From the NCBI RefSeq assembly GCF_000980835.1, contig NZ_CP011312.1, positions 558,001 through 622,000 on the forward strand: a stretch of DNA of 64,000 bases, given 5' to 3'. Source of the stretch: Corynebacterium kutscheri. GTDB lineage: Bacteria > Actinomycetota > Actinomycetes > Mycobacteriales > Mycobacteriaceae. This document shows positions 1 through 7,926 of the stretch, one piece after another. Made by a program: the position numbers and the translations under genes. A model generated the notes under the pieces. That model did not search any database. It worked only from the letters and a program-made list of their open reading frames with translations, and was not told the DNA's origin. The number at the start of each line of letters is the position of its first letter. Positions within the stretch are counted from its first letter, which is position 1.

Positions 1-249
1 TATGCTGAATCGGTACGAGCAATGACTCACGTGCTTGGTATTGATCCATATAAGTGGCAAGAAGATAGTGATAATACTCAGGCGATGGCGGCACTAGAAG
101 TATTAGTTTCTGCCGAGTTGGATCGACGTACGCAGGCTCGTGAGCAGAAGAATTGGACGCTTGCCGACGAAGTCCGTGATCGTTTGCTCACTGCGGGCAT
201 TACCGTTACCGATACCCCTAATGGCCCAAGTTGGGCATTGAACTCTTAG
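1..249 (+). CDS. cysS: Cysteinyl-tRNA synthetase, C-terminal fragment
   Basis: This is the last 82 residues of a reading frame open from base 1; the start lies outside the window. The sequence matches the C-terminal anticodon-binding end of class I cysteinyl-tRNA synthetase, including a segment like RDRLLTAGITVTDTPNGPSW, where family members close with a D-x-P-x-G-x-x-W motif. The enzyme charges tRNA-Cys in the cytoplasm. It ends 12 nt before rlmB on the same strand, so the two are probably co-transcribed, as is common in actinobacteria. The identification rests on the short tail and on the neighbour. Confidence 0.88.
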   Translation, partial: YAESVRAMTHVLGIDPYKWQEDSDNTQAMAALEVLVSAELDRRTQAREQKNWTLADEVRDRLLTAGITVTDTPNGPSWALNS

Positions 250-261
250 AAGGAAAAACTC

Positions 262-1206
262 ATGGCAGGAAACGATCCCCAACGACCAACAATAAGGAAA
301 AAGAGCAAAAAAGGCGCGACTAAAGGATCTGGTGGTGCCCGTCGGCGTGGTTTACGCGGGAAAGGACCTACCCCTAAAGCAGAAGACCGCGTTTATCATG
401 CAGCACATAAGCGTAAGCTAGAAAAACAGCGTCGTGATCAAGGACGCCATGAAAAAGAACTGCCGGAAATGGTAGTAGGGCGTAACCCAGTTATTGAATG
501 CTTGCACGCACGTGTTCCAGCAACCGCCATGTACATTTGCGAAGGAACACATAATGATGATCGCCTTTCGGAGGCAGTGCAGACTGCACACTCACGCGGT
601 ATTCCACTTATTGAAGTTCCCCGTCCTGAACTAGATCGCATGACCGGTAATGGTATGCACCAGGGTATCGGCCTTCAGATCCCACCATATCAGTACGCAG
701 ATGTACCCGAACTAATATCACGGATCGCAGATACTGGCGAACCTGGAATGGTGGTAGTGCTGGATAACATTACTGACCCACGTAACCTAGGCGCAGTTAT
801 TCGTAGTGTGGCTGCTTTTGGCGGACACGGGGTTGTTATCCCAGAGCGTCGCAGTGCCTCAGTGACCGCAGTCGCATGGCGAACCTCAGCCGGTACTGCA
901 GCACGGTTACCAGTGGCAAAGGCAACTAACCTTACTCGTACCTTAAAGCAGTTCCAACAAAATGGTTACCAGGTGGTTGGTTTAGATGCCGGTGGAGATA
1001 ACACCTTAGATACCTATAACGGTGGTACCGATCCAGTGGTTATTGTTGTTGGTTCGGAAGGCAAGGGTATTTCACGATTGGTGCGTGAAACCTGCGATAG
1101 CATTATGAGTATTCCGATGGCGGGTTGGGTCGAATCGCTGAATGCTTCCGTAGCGGCAGGGGTAGTACTTAGCGAGTTTGCTCGCCAGCGCCGAAGTATT
1201 ACCTAA
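262..1206 (+). CDS. rlmB: 23S rRNA 2'-O-methyltransferase, TrmH/SpoU family (RlmB-like)
   Basis: A 314-residue protein with a basic, low-complexity N-terminus (about residues 1-65, rich in K, R and G). A SpoU substrate-binding domain follows ([11 protein letters not shown] near residue 73), then a C-terminal SPOUT methyltransferase fold. The SPOUT motifs are visible: [29 protein letters not shown] and [16 protein letters not shown], which form the trefoil knot that binds S-adenosylmethionine. RlmB methylates a guanosine ribose in 23S rRNA. The target is inferred from the family and the cysS neighbourhood. The basic N-terminus is usual in actinobacterial members and probably contacts RNA. Its stop overlaps the 3' end of the opposing hydrolase gene by four bases. 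Confidence 0.88.
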   Translation: MAGNDPQRPTIRKKSKKGATKGSGGARRRGLRGKGPTPKAEDRVYHAAHKRKLEKQRRDQGRHEKELPEMVVGRNPVIECLHARVPATAMYICEGTHNDDRLSEAVQTAHSRGIPLIEVPRPELDRMTGNGMHQGIGLQIPPYQYADVPELISRIADTGEPGMVVVLDNITDPRNLGAVIRSVAAFGGHGVVIPERRSASVTAVAWRTSAGTAARLPVAKATNLTRTLKQFQQNGYQVVGLDAGGDNTLDTYNGGTDPVVIVVGSEGKGISRLVRETCDSIMSIPMAGWVESLNASVAAGVVLSEFARQRRSIT

Positions 1207-1985
1207 CAATTAAAGAATCGCGTTAGTATATCGGCTGCAACAAGACCCTTTGGAGCAGGACCAAGTAGCTTTGATACTGGTGGATTGAGCGTTGGAACAT
1301 AATGGCCAACATTTTTTAACGCCCAAGTTTCTACCCAGGCGCCATAACGCTGGATAGTAGCATTATCAGTTTCTTCACTAACTGGTGGTGGAGCTTGGTT
1401 AAGCTGGACGAAATAGTTGGCAGTATCGCTAAAACTTAGTACATTCCCGCGATCGTGGCCGGTAACTAGTTTTGTGGTACCTCCATAAAAAGGCGATATT
1501 GGGTCGGCGGTGCCATGCATCAGTAAAATAGGGGTCGGTTGCCAATTGTGTGTATGGGAAAGAAAATTATCGGGTGCAGGTAGGGTTGCACCGATAATTG
1601 CTGCCTGTGAAAGTAACCCGGGTGCATCATGAAGTAAGCGAAAAAGCATGTGTCCGCCATTAGAAAAGCCTACGCCCAGGACACGTTGACCTTCGAAATG
1701 TTGGGCAAGTTCACTAAGAAAACTCACATCATCGATACCCAATTGGCGGGTCTTTTCATTAAATTGTATGCGGGCATCGTTCCAATGACGGTGAACACCT
1801 GCTGGGTAGCAGATTGTCACACCTTGATTGCTCAGAGTTTCAAAAGAATGATCAGTAAAACGACGCGCTACTGCTGGTGATTGAGCTGAGCCATGCAAGT
1901 AGATAAGGACACTATGAGATGTAGTGCTAGCAGGAATAACCAATGCAGTGCGATCAGCAATAGAAATCTTATCCACGAAAGTCAT
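1203..1985 (-). CDS. Alpha/beta hydrolase, polyhydroxybutyrate depolymerase/LpqC-like
   Basis: A 260-residue alpha/beta hydrolase. The nucleophile elbow GFSNGG places the catalytic Ser near residue 108. An oxyanion-hole segment IYLHGSAQ lies near residue 30. A likely acid is in [12 protein letters not shown], and the His is in KNVGHYVP near the end. This set resembles the esterase/PHB-depolymerase-like group (LpqC in mycobacteria). I see no lipobox or clear signal peptide, so it looks cytoplasmic or non-classically located. The substrate is unknown. It is divergent from the LacI-type regulator with only 39 nt between the start codons, so the two probably share a promoter region. It is convergent with rlmB. 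Confidence 0.75.
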   Translation of the reverse strand: MTFVDKISIADRTALVIPASTTSHSVLIYLHGSAQSPAVARRFTDHSFETLSNQGVTICYPAGVHRHWNDARIQFNEKTRQLGIDDVSFLSELAQHFEGQRVLGVGFSNGGHMLFRLLHDAPGLLSQAAIIGATLPAPDNFLSHTHNWQPTPILLMHGTADPISPFYGGTTKLVTGHDRGNVLSFSDTANYFVQLNQAPPPVSEETDNATIQRYGAWVETWALKNVGHYVPTLNPPVSKLLGPAPKGLVAADILTRFFNC

Positions 1986-2024
1986 TGTAGCTAGCTTATT
2001 AGAGGAGTAACTTTTTTAAGTACT

Positions 2025-3107
2025 ATGTCTAAGCTGCAACGCCGGCCATCCTTGGCGATGGTGGCCGAAAAATTAGGCGTTTCTCGAACTACGGTGTCCA
2101 ACGCTTATAATCGCCCCGAACAGCTTTCTCCTGCGTTGCGTGAGAAAATTTTTTCTACCGCAGAGAAGCTTGGATATTTAGGTCCTGATCCCGCAGCACG
2201 TAGCCTGCGTACTCGGCATGTAGGCGCTATGGGATTATTACTGACCGAGCATTTAACCTATGCTTTCGAAGACGCTGCCAGTGTAGATTTTTTATCTGGG
2301 GTAGCAACTGCGTCGATAGGCGGTAATACCTCATTAACATTGATTCCAGTTGGTCCGTCACATGAGGATATAGTTTCTGCGCGGCAACGAGTGTATTCTG
2401 CCGTTGTGGACGGGTTTATCGTGTATTCCGTAGCACGTCAGGATCCTTATTTGGAAGCAGCGTTATCACGTAAGTTGCCAGTAGTAATTTGTGATCAACC
2501 GGTTGATGTAGACAATGTTCCTTTTGTCGGTATTGATGATCGTTATGCTATTGCTCCTGTGGCCCAAGCGCTTGTCGACGCTGGTCATCGGCGCATTGGC
2601 ATACTGTGTATTCGTCTTGATCCTACTGTTAATAATGGTTTAGTTTCTCCACAGCGCTTAGAAAAAGCACGTCATCATGTTCAACAAGCCCGGGTAAGCG
2701 GAGCACTTGAGGTTTTTATGCAGGCTGGGCTTCGGTGTAGTGATATTCCAGTGATCGAGCGTCATATTAATGACCCGATCAACAATGTTGATGCTGCCCG
2801 GGAGCTTTTAGAAGCTTATCCAGATCTAACGGCAGTGCTATGTACCACTGATACCATGGCTTTTGGTGTTTTAGAGTATGCCCGACAACAAGGTATTTCT
2901 ATTCCTGAGCAGCTTTCGGTGACTGGTTTTGATGGCGTACACCGTGCCCAGGAATTGCGTCTGACCACTGTGATCCAACCCAATAAAGCAAAAGGTGAGG
3001 CAGCATGGGAGCTATTACAAGCTACTATTCGTGGTGAAGAGCCACAAAGTGTGTTGTTAGAAACTCAATTTAGCGCTGGTGCTACAGTAACTGCACCTAA
3101 AAACTAA
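2025..3107 (+). CDS. ipsA: LacI-family transcriptional regulator, IpsA-like
   Basis: A 360-residue LacI-type regulator. The N-terminal helix-turn-helix is SLAMVAEKLGVSRTTVSNAY (about residues 8-27) with the hinge motif AARSLRT near residue 63. The periplasmic-binding-like sensor domain fills the rest. Position beside otsB and the otsA operon matches C. glutamicum IpsA (cg2910), which senses myo-inositol and controls ino1 and cell-wall lipid synthesis. The specific name rests on synteny recalled from C. glutamicum, while the LacI family call is certain. An AGGAG-like sequence lies upstream at an unusually long distance (about 17 nt) from the ATG. A hairpin terminator follows. Confidence 0.8.
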   Translation: MSKLQRRPSLAMVAEKLGVSRTTVSNAYNRPEQLSPALREKIFSTAEKLGYLGPDPAARSLRTRHVGAMGLLLTEHLTYAFEDAASVDFLSGVATASIGGNTSLTLIPVGPSHEDIVSARQRVYSAVVDGFIVYSVARQDPYLEAALSRKLPVVICDQPVDVDNVPFVGIDDRYAIAPVAQALVDAGHRRIGILCIRLDPTVNNGLVSPQRLEKARHHVQQARVSGALEVFMQAGLRCSDIPVIERHINDPINNVDAARELLEAYPDLTAVLCTTDTMAFGVLEYARQQGISIPEQLSVTGFDGVHRAQELRLTTVIQPNKAKGEAAWELLQATIRGEEPQSVLLETQFSAGATVTAPKN

Positions 3108-3109
3108 AA

Positions 3110-3164
3110 AGCTGACCCCGAGGGCAAAAACACATAGTTTTAACCAGGGGATCAGCTTTTATTT
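3110..3164. terminator. Bidirectional terminator between ipsA and otsB
   Basis: An inverted repeat AAAAGCTGACCCC ... GGGGATCAGCTTTT with one bulged base sits between two convergent genes. A-rich and T-rich flanks allow it to work on both strands. Confidence 0.7.
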
Positions 3165-3170
3165 GTACAG

Positions 3171-3899
3171 TTAATGTTGTGCGGTGCGTAGGGTAGCTAG
3201 CTCTTCGAGGAAATCAGCTACCCCGTCAAGATCTGCTACTCGGTGGCCGGCAAGAGTTTCACCGTCACCAACTTTAACTCCTAAATCAAGCTCACGGTTA
3301 AGTACTGCAAAACCGTCTTCATCGGTGGTGTCATCACCAAGAAAAACAATGGCATCAAAATCTTTTTTCTTCTTTTCAATCCACGTTCCCTTGGTGGCAT
3401 CGGTTGCCGACGCTTCGATGATCATTCGACCAGGTTTTAATGTGATGCCGGCAGGAAGATCAAGAGTTAGTGCTTTTTCTAGCATATTGGCTGCTAATTG
3501 CTGATCTTTTGCACGCACTGCATGAAGCACACGGTGATAGGGTTTTTCTTCAACGAATGCCCCTTCAATGAGCAATTGGGAAAAAGCGTTACCAATCGCA
3601 GTTAAACCTTGTTGCTGCTCGGTAGTAAGCGTAGCCAGCTCGTTAGCTTCTTCAGCACCATGAGATCCCACGAGCAGATAGTGGGCAGGAAATTGTGCTA
3701 CTTGTGCTAGCCCGTCAAGGTGGCGACCAGTAAGAATAGCGATCGTGGTATGAGGTGACTGGCTAAGTTTTTCTAGCGCCGCTAGTGAACGCTTGTTGGT
3801 GGGAACGTCGTAGGCATTTTGCGAAAAACCAGCTAGGGTCCCATCAAAGTCGGAGACAATAAGTAAACGTTTGGCTGTAGCGAGAGCAGAAAGGTTCAT
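3171..3899 (-). CDS. otsB: Trehalose-6-phosphate phosphatase
   Basis: A 242-residue HAD-superfamily phosphatase. Motif I is VSDFDGTLAG with the nucleophile Asp17 and acid Asp19. Motif II is ILTGRH, and the metal-binding motif is FLGDDTTDEDGF near residue 190. It removes phosphate from trehalose-6-phosphate, the second step of the OtsA-OtsB route. In corynebacteria trehalose also supplies trehalose mycolates of the outer membrane. It is the last gene of a four-gene minus-strand operon and starts 2 nt after the lipoprotein stop codon, indicating translational coupling. Confidence 0.92.
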   Translation of the reverse strand: MNLSALATAKRLLIVSDFDGTLAGFSQNAYDVPTNKRSLAALEKLSQSPHTTIAILTGRHLDGLAQVAQFPAHYLLVGSHGAEEANELATLTTEQQQGLTAIGNAFSQLLIEGAFVEEKPYHRVLHAVRAKDQQLAANMLEKALTLDLPAGITLKPGRMIIEASATDATKGTWIEKKKKDFDAIVFLGDDTTDEDGFAVLNRELDLGVKVGDGETLAGHRVADLDGVADFLEELATLRTAQH

Positions 3900-3901
3900 A
3901 T

Positions 3902-4336
3902 TTAGCCTTTGCTAATAAGGTGGATAGAACTTGGCTCAAGGCCTTCGCTATGAGACCTAAGGATAAGGATACCGTTTTCTCGACTATCAACCTCGAATTC
4001 GCCGTCGACAAGCAACGAGACCAATGCGTTATGAATACTGAGATTCTGTCCAGAGCATTCATCGCTAATAGGATCAAATTGCATCTGACTAAAACGAGCA
4101 TGCTGTTGATCAAGGGAAGCAAAACCTTGAAACGGCGCGCAACCAGTAAACCCAGCTACGGTGTTATTACCGAAACTCATTGATACTGCCCCGGCAACTG
4201 AAGGATTAATAGCGCTTACCTCATCAGGGTTGGTATAAACTGCAGTAACTTCAAAGACATTATGAGTCGGCTCAGGTGTACCACACGCGCTTAACATAAC
4301 GGTGAGAAGTAGATAACCATAGTGGGGCAGGCGCAT
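3902..4336 (-). CDS. Small lipoprotein, META/HslJ-like, within the ots operon
   Basis: A 144-residue protein with a short signal peptide and a lipobox MLSAC, giving Cys18 as the predicted lipid attachment site. The mature part contains VAGFTGCAPFQGF, followed by a region with a second Cys (ISDECSG) and a terminal hydrophobic strand. This resembles the META/HslJ beta-barrel fold (GCN-x-F-x-G followed by a later Cys). The function is unknown. It sits between otsA and otsB with gaps of only 3 and 2 nt, so it is co-translated with cytoplasmic enzymes although it is predicted to be exported. C. glutamicum has a comparable gene at this place. The lipoprotein call is firm; the META assignment is an inference from the pattern. 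Confidence 0.75.
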   Translation of the reverse strand: MRLPHYGYLLLTVMLSACGTPEPTHNVFEVTAVYTNPDEVSAINPSVAGAVSMSFGNNTVAGFTGCAPFQGFASLDQQHARFSQMQFDPISDECSGQNLSIHNALVSLLVDGEFEVDSRENGILILRSHSEGLEPSSIHLISKG

Positions 4337-4339
4337 GGT

Positions 4340-5788
4340 TTAGTCTTTCCGATTATGTATGGCATGCAAGTTCTCTAAGAAACTACTTGCCCAAAGATTG
4401 ACATCATGAGTACGAACCTGTGTACTCAACGCAGACATGCGTTCGGTCGAAGTATTATTTGCTGCCGCAGCTATGTGACGCTTAATGGATTCGATATCAA
4501 AAGGATTGCATAAATAAGCTTCGGAAAGCTCATGGGCAGCGCCAGCAAACTCAGAAAGAACCAGTGCACCACTAGCATCGGAATGACAGGCTACATATTC
4601 TTTGGCCACCAAATTCATGCCGTCTTTAAGTGGGGTAACAAGCATGATATCCGCAGCTGCATAAAGCTGAACTAATTGTTTTTTAGCTACCGACGTATGG
4701 TGATAGTGCACCACCGTATGTCCTAAGCTAGAAAACTTTCCATTGATCCTACCAACGGCCTCTTCAACCTGACTGCGGGTCTTTCGATAATGCTCGATAC
4801 GTTCCCTAGAAGGAGTTGCTATCTGAACAAACGCGGTAGTTTTAGGATCAAGGGCATGAGTAGAAAAGAGTTCTTCTAAAGCAAGTAAGCGCTGAAGAAT
4901 ACCCTTGGTGTAATCCAGGCGATCGACCCCAAGAATAAGATGAGTAGGGTTTCCTAGTTGCGCGCGTAGCTGAGCACTATGCTCTTGTGAGGGAAGTAAC
5001 TCATCAATGGCAGCAACATCAATAGAAATTGGGAAGGCAGCTACCCCAACTTGGCGACCATCACTACTGCGTACCCAGGCAGAAATTTCGCGTACCGAAG
5101 CGTGACCGCTAACCTCAAGTTCTTCCGGCTGCCCAGTATGAGTACCCAGACCACCAACAATTTGTTGAGTTAGTTCTAAGAAATTATTAGCACTATGGGT
5201 TAGATGGAAACCAATAAGATCTGCTCCCATGAGCCCACGCACAATCTCTTCACGCCACGGCAATTGGCGGAAAAGATCTGGGCTTGGGAACGGAATATGA
5301 AGAAAGAAACCAATAGTGAGATCTGGGCGAATCTGACGCAAAATACCAGGCAGTAGCTGGAGTTGGTAATCTTGCACCCAGACCACAGCATCTTTGGCGG
5401 CTACTTCAGAAACAGCATGCGCAAATTTTAGATTCACTTCACGATAAGCAATCCACCAATCACTATCATAGATGGGTGGCACAATAAGATCGTGATATAA
5501 CGGCCAGAGGGTAGCGTTAGAAAAACCCTCGTAGAAGCGCTCGTAGTCAGTATCAGTAAGAGCTACTGGGTGCAAGAGAATACCGGAGTCGGTGTAGAAA
5601 GGTTCTGGAGCTTCATTAGTGCTACCTGGCCAGCCTACCCAGCACCCTTGGCGGGACTCTAGAATCGGTGATAGTGCGGTGACTAGCCCGCCAGGACTAG
5701 GCGAGAAAGTTTGGGTTCCATCGGCAGCAATAGAAATATCAACTGGTAGCCGATTAGCTACAACCACAAAATCATTGTCACCGCACAT
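4340..5788 (-). CDS. otsA: Trehalose-6-phosphate synthase (GT20)
   Basis: A 482-residue GT20 glycosyltransferase, normal in length. Visible motifs are VVANRLPVDI with the following SPGGLVTAL glycine loop at the N-terminus, WVQDYQLQLLPG, GVDRLDYTKGI for the nucleotide-sugar site, and TPLKDGMNLVAKEY with SEFAGAA near the end. It joins UDP-glucose (or GDP-glucose) and glucose-6-phosphate to make trehalose-6-phosphate. It begins 5 nt after the Lys/Thr-tailed protein and is followed 3 nt later by the lipoprotein, so the operon is tightly packed. Confidence 0.94.
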   Translation of the reverse strand: MCGDNDFVVVANRLPVDISIAADGTQTFSPSPGGLVTALSPILESRQGCWVGWPGSTNEAPEPFYTDSGILLHPVALTDTDYERFYEGFSNATLWPLYHDLIVPPIYDSDWWIAYREVNLKFAHAVSEVAAKDAVVWVQDYQLQLLPGILRQIRPDLTIGFFLHIPFPSPDLFRQLPWREEIVRGLMGADLIGFHLTHSANNFLELTQQIVGGLGTHTGQPEELEVSGHASVREISAWVRSSDGRQVGVAAFPISIDVAAIDELLPSQEHSAQLRAQLGNPTHLILGVDRLDYTKGILQRLLALEELFSTHALDPKTTAFVQIATPSRERIEHYRKTRSQVEEAVGRINGKFSSLGHTVVHYHHTSVAKKQLVQLYAAADIMLVTPLKDGMNLVAKEYVACHSDASGALVLSEFAGAAHELSEAYLCNPFDIESIKRHIAAAANNTSTERMSALSTQVRTHDVNLWASSFLENLHAIHNRKD

Positions 5789-5793
5789 AGCCG

Positions 5794-6099
5794 TTAAGCT
5801 TTCTTGGTTGTTTTCTTAGTAGCTTTTTTGGTCGCCTTTTTTGTGGTCTTCTTAGTAGCTTTTTTGGTTGTTTTCTTGGCAGCCTTTTTAGGTGCGTTCT
5901 TTGCTTCTTCTTCGGCAGCAACCTTGCGATAGCTCAGACCTTCTGGTTCGACCCCAAGCATGCACATAAGCGTGACAGCATCGAAGAAATTCTCAGAGTA
6001 TGCTGCAACAATCTGGCGAGCTGCAGCAGCGGTTTCGGCCTCAACTGCATGTAGTGCATCGGCGGAAGTAGTGCGGGTATCTGTGACCTTTGGTGGCAA
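5794..6099 (-). CDS. Conserved small protein with histone-like Lys/Thr tail
   Basis: A 101-residue protein in two parts. Residues 1-65 are mixed and mostly helical (ALHAVEAETAAAARQIVAAY). Residues 66-101 are almost only K, T and A, in repeats such as KKTTKKATKK, resembling the C-terminal tail of histone H1 or mycobacterial HupB. I do not recognise the N-terminal part. The tail would bind nucleic acid or another polyanion. It opens the ots operon, 5 nt before otsA. The repetitive DNA of the tail (TTTTTTGGT-type units on the plus strand) is prone to slippage, so tail length may vary between strains. Confidence 0.65.
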   Translation of the reverse strand: MPPKVTDTRTTSADALHAVEAETAAAARQIVAAYSENFFDAVTLMCMLGVEPEGLSYRKVAAEEEAKNAPKKAAKKTTKKATKKTTKKATKKATKKTTKKA

Positions 6100-6147
6100 G
6101 AGTCCTCCTGAGCTTTAAAAAATTCAGTGCAGTTTTTAAATAATACT

Positions 6148-7638
6148 CTATTGTTTGGGTTTGCGCTTAGCCGGTATCCGCACCACGGTAAAGCTTTTAG
6201 TATCAGGGTTGGATTCTTGGGAAAAATCAAAGGTGCGCTGGCGTTTAAAAGCGTCGTAGAAATTAATCAGCGGCGGACGACGTAACCTACGTGCGATCCA
6301 TTCACCAAGAACTACCCCAGCTGCTAGAGCAGAACAAATAGATAGTGCTAAAGCTAGGTTTGTAAATCCGAGTAACATTTGCCCATTTAAGGCTGCATAC
6401 ATGCCTCGGTAAATGCTTAGTCCGGGCAATTGTGGAGTAATACCGGCAATCGCGGTAATCAGCGGTGGGATAAGGAATCGTCGAGCAAGTAAACCGCCGG
6501 CAAGACCAATAACAGTTGCAGTGATTGCGATTGTAGTTACCGTCGAAAAGCCTAAAAGAAGAAGCAAGTAATAGTAGATTGCTGATCCAGTAAGTCCGGT
6601 TAATCCAGATAACCATATTGAACTACGTTCTGCATAGGAGGCAAGGGCAAAACTTGCCGATGCACATCCGCCAGCAAAAACTTTTACAGTAGCGGAAGCA
6701 TAATTGTATGAAGCCGCAGTTGCTAATGGCGGTAAGGTAATACCGAGTAATTCACTTGCTTGAATACCTGCGCCCACGCCAGCAACAATAGCTCCGGTAA
6801 GCAGCATAGTTTCAAAGAATCTAGCACTTGCTGTTACTGGGGCTCCGGTGATGCCGTCCTGGAGTGATTGCACCATGGTTAATCCAGCAAGCATGACAAT
6901 AATGCCTGCCGCAACGATATGGCTAGGGGTGATATCCATGCCATAAGAATTAGCGATCTGGTAGGTCACCGCAGCGGGTACAGTTGCGACAAATCCACCA
7001 AAAATATTTTGGAAAAACATTGGCAACGAATGCTTGGCCAGCCAGCGAGAGCCTGCCATAATCACGACAGCAATCAGAAAAGACACTAAAGCACTAAGCC
7101 AGTTACCGCCTAAAAGAACAGCTACGCTACCAGCGAGTCCGCCCCAGCCAATAAGAGAGGTTTTAAACCCATAAGAGGCAGGGGTGGCATAAAGATCGCG
7201 CAGAATTTTATCTGCCACATCCACTGGGGTAGCGCCGGCTTGGATGGAGCGGATCAAGCGATCTACTTCGCTTAGTTTAGAAAAATCTGTAGTCATGGAA
7301 CTGACTACGCGAAAGACACTGACTGGTGTTCGTTTTTCGCCGCCAATATTGGTAAACACGGTAATTGTGTTAAGTGTGATATCGACGTGGCAATAATGTA
7401 ACCCCCAAGCAGAAGCTACAGCATGAATCTGCGCCTTGGCATCTCGGTTAGAAGTACCGGAGCTAAGTAAGAGATCGCCGATGCGTGCTGCGACGTCGAT
7501 AACTGCTGCCACCTGTGCTGGATCGGTGAGATCAACTGGTGCTAATGGTGATGGTGGTGGGGCAGCTTTGATCGCATCAATGGTAGCGATACGTCCACTG
7601 TGATTAGTGAGTAATCGTAACCTTTCCAGGATCGACAA
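6148..7638 (-). CDS. thrE: Threonine/serine exporter
   Basis: A 496-residue protein closely matching C. glutamicum ThrE. An N-terminal cytoplasmic domain carries AAPPPSPLAPVDLTD and LLLSSGTSNRDAKAQ. About ten membrane segments follow, with signatures FFQNIFGGFVATVPAAV, AGLTMVQSLQDGITGAP and LARRFLIPPLITAIAGITP. The C-terminal tail is basic (AKRKPKQ). It exports threonine and serine using the proton gradient. The start is TTG at 7638, supported by AAGGAG 8 nt upstream. A second ThrE-like gene lies at 12453-13892. It is divergent from tRNA-Thr. Confidence 0.93.
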   Translation of the reverse strand: MSILERLRLLTNHSGRIATIDAIKAAPPPSPLAPVDLTDPAQVAAVIDVAARIGDLLLSSGTSNRDAKAQIHAVASAWGLHYCHVDITLNTITVFTNIGGEKRTPVSVFRVVSSMTTDFSKLSEVDRLIRSIQAGATPVDVADKILRDLYATPASYGFKTSLIGWGGLAGSVAVLLGGNWLSALVSFLIAVVIMAGSRWLAKHSLPMFFQNIFGGFVATVPAAVTYQIANSYGMDITPSHIVAAGIIVMLAGLTMVQSLQDGITGAPVTASARFFETMLLTGAIVAGVGAGIQASELLGITLPPLATAASYNYASATVKVFAGGCASASFALASYAERSSIWLSGLTGLTGSAIYYYLLLLLGFSTVTTIAITATVIGLAGGLLARRFLIPPLITAIAGITPQLPGLSIYRGMYAALNGQMLLGFTNLALALSICSALAAGVVLGEWIARRLRRPPLINFYDAFKRQRTFDFSQESNPDTKSFTVVRIPAKRKPKQ

Positions 7639-7771
7639 TGTGGTTATTCTCCTTGTTTTTGGGGGATCTCGGAATTAACCTATCAGGTCTTTTATCTGGG
7701 CGCTTTGGTTGTCTTGGCATATGCTACCTTAATGGTGTACGATTGCTTGGCACTCGTTAAACGAATGTGGT

Positions 7772-7844
7772 GCTGGAGTGGCGCAATCGGTAGCGCAACG
7801 GTCTTGTAAACCGTAGGTTGTGGGTTCAAGTCCCATCTCCAGCT
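7772..7844 (+). tRNA. tRNA-Thr (anticodon TGT)
   Basis: The acceptor arms GCTGGAG and CTCCAGC pair. The anticodon loop CTTGTAA contains TGT, which reads ACA. The T-arm is GTGGGTTCAAGTCCCAT. CCA is not encoded. It sits next to the threonine exporter and at the edge of the accessory region. Confidence 0.95.
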
Positions 7845-7848
7845 CAGA

Positions 7849-7896
7849 AACCCCAGCTAGTGAGCTATCTTGGCTACTTGCCTGGGGTTATTTTTT
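7849..7896 (+). terminator. Terminator of tRNA-Thr
   Basis: The stem AACCCCAG / CTGGGGTT is followed by ATTTTTT, directly after the tRNA. Confidence 0.7.
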
Positions 7897-7926
7897 ATGA
7901 AAGTGTCTAAAAAATGGGTTAATAGA

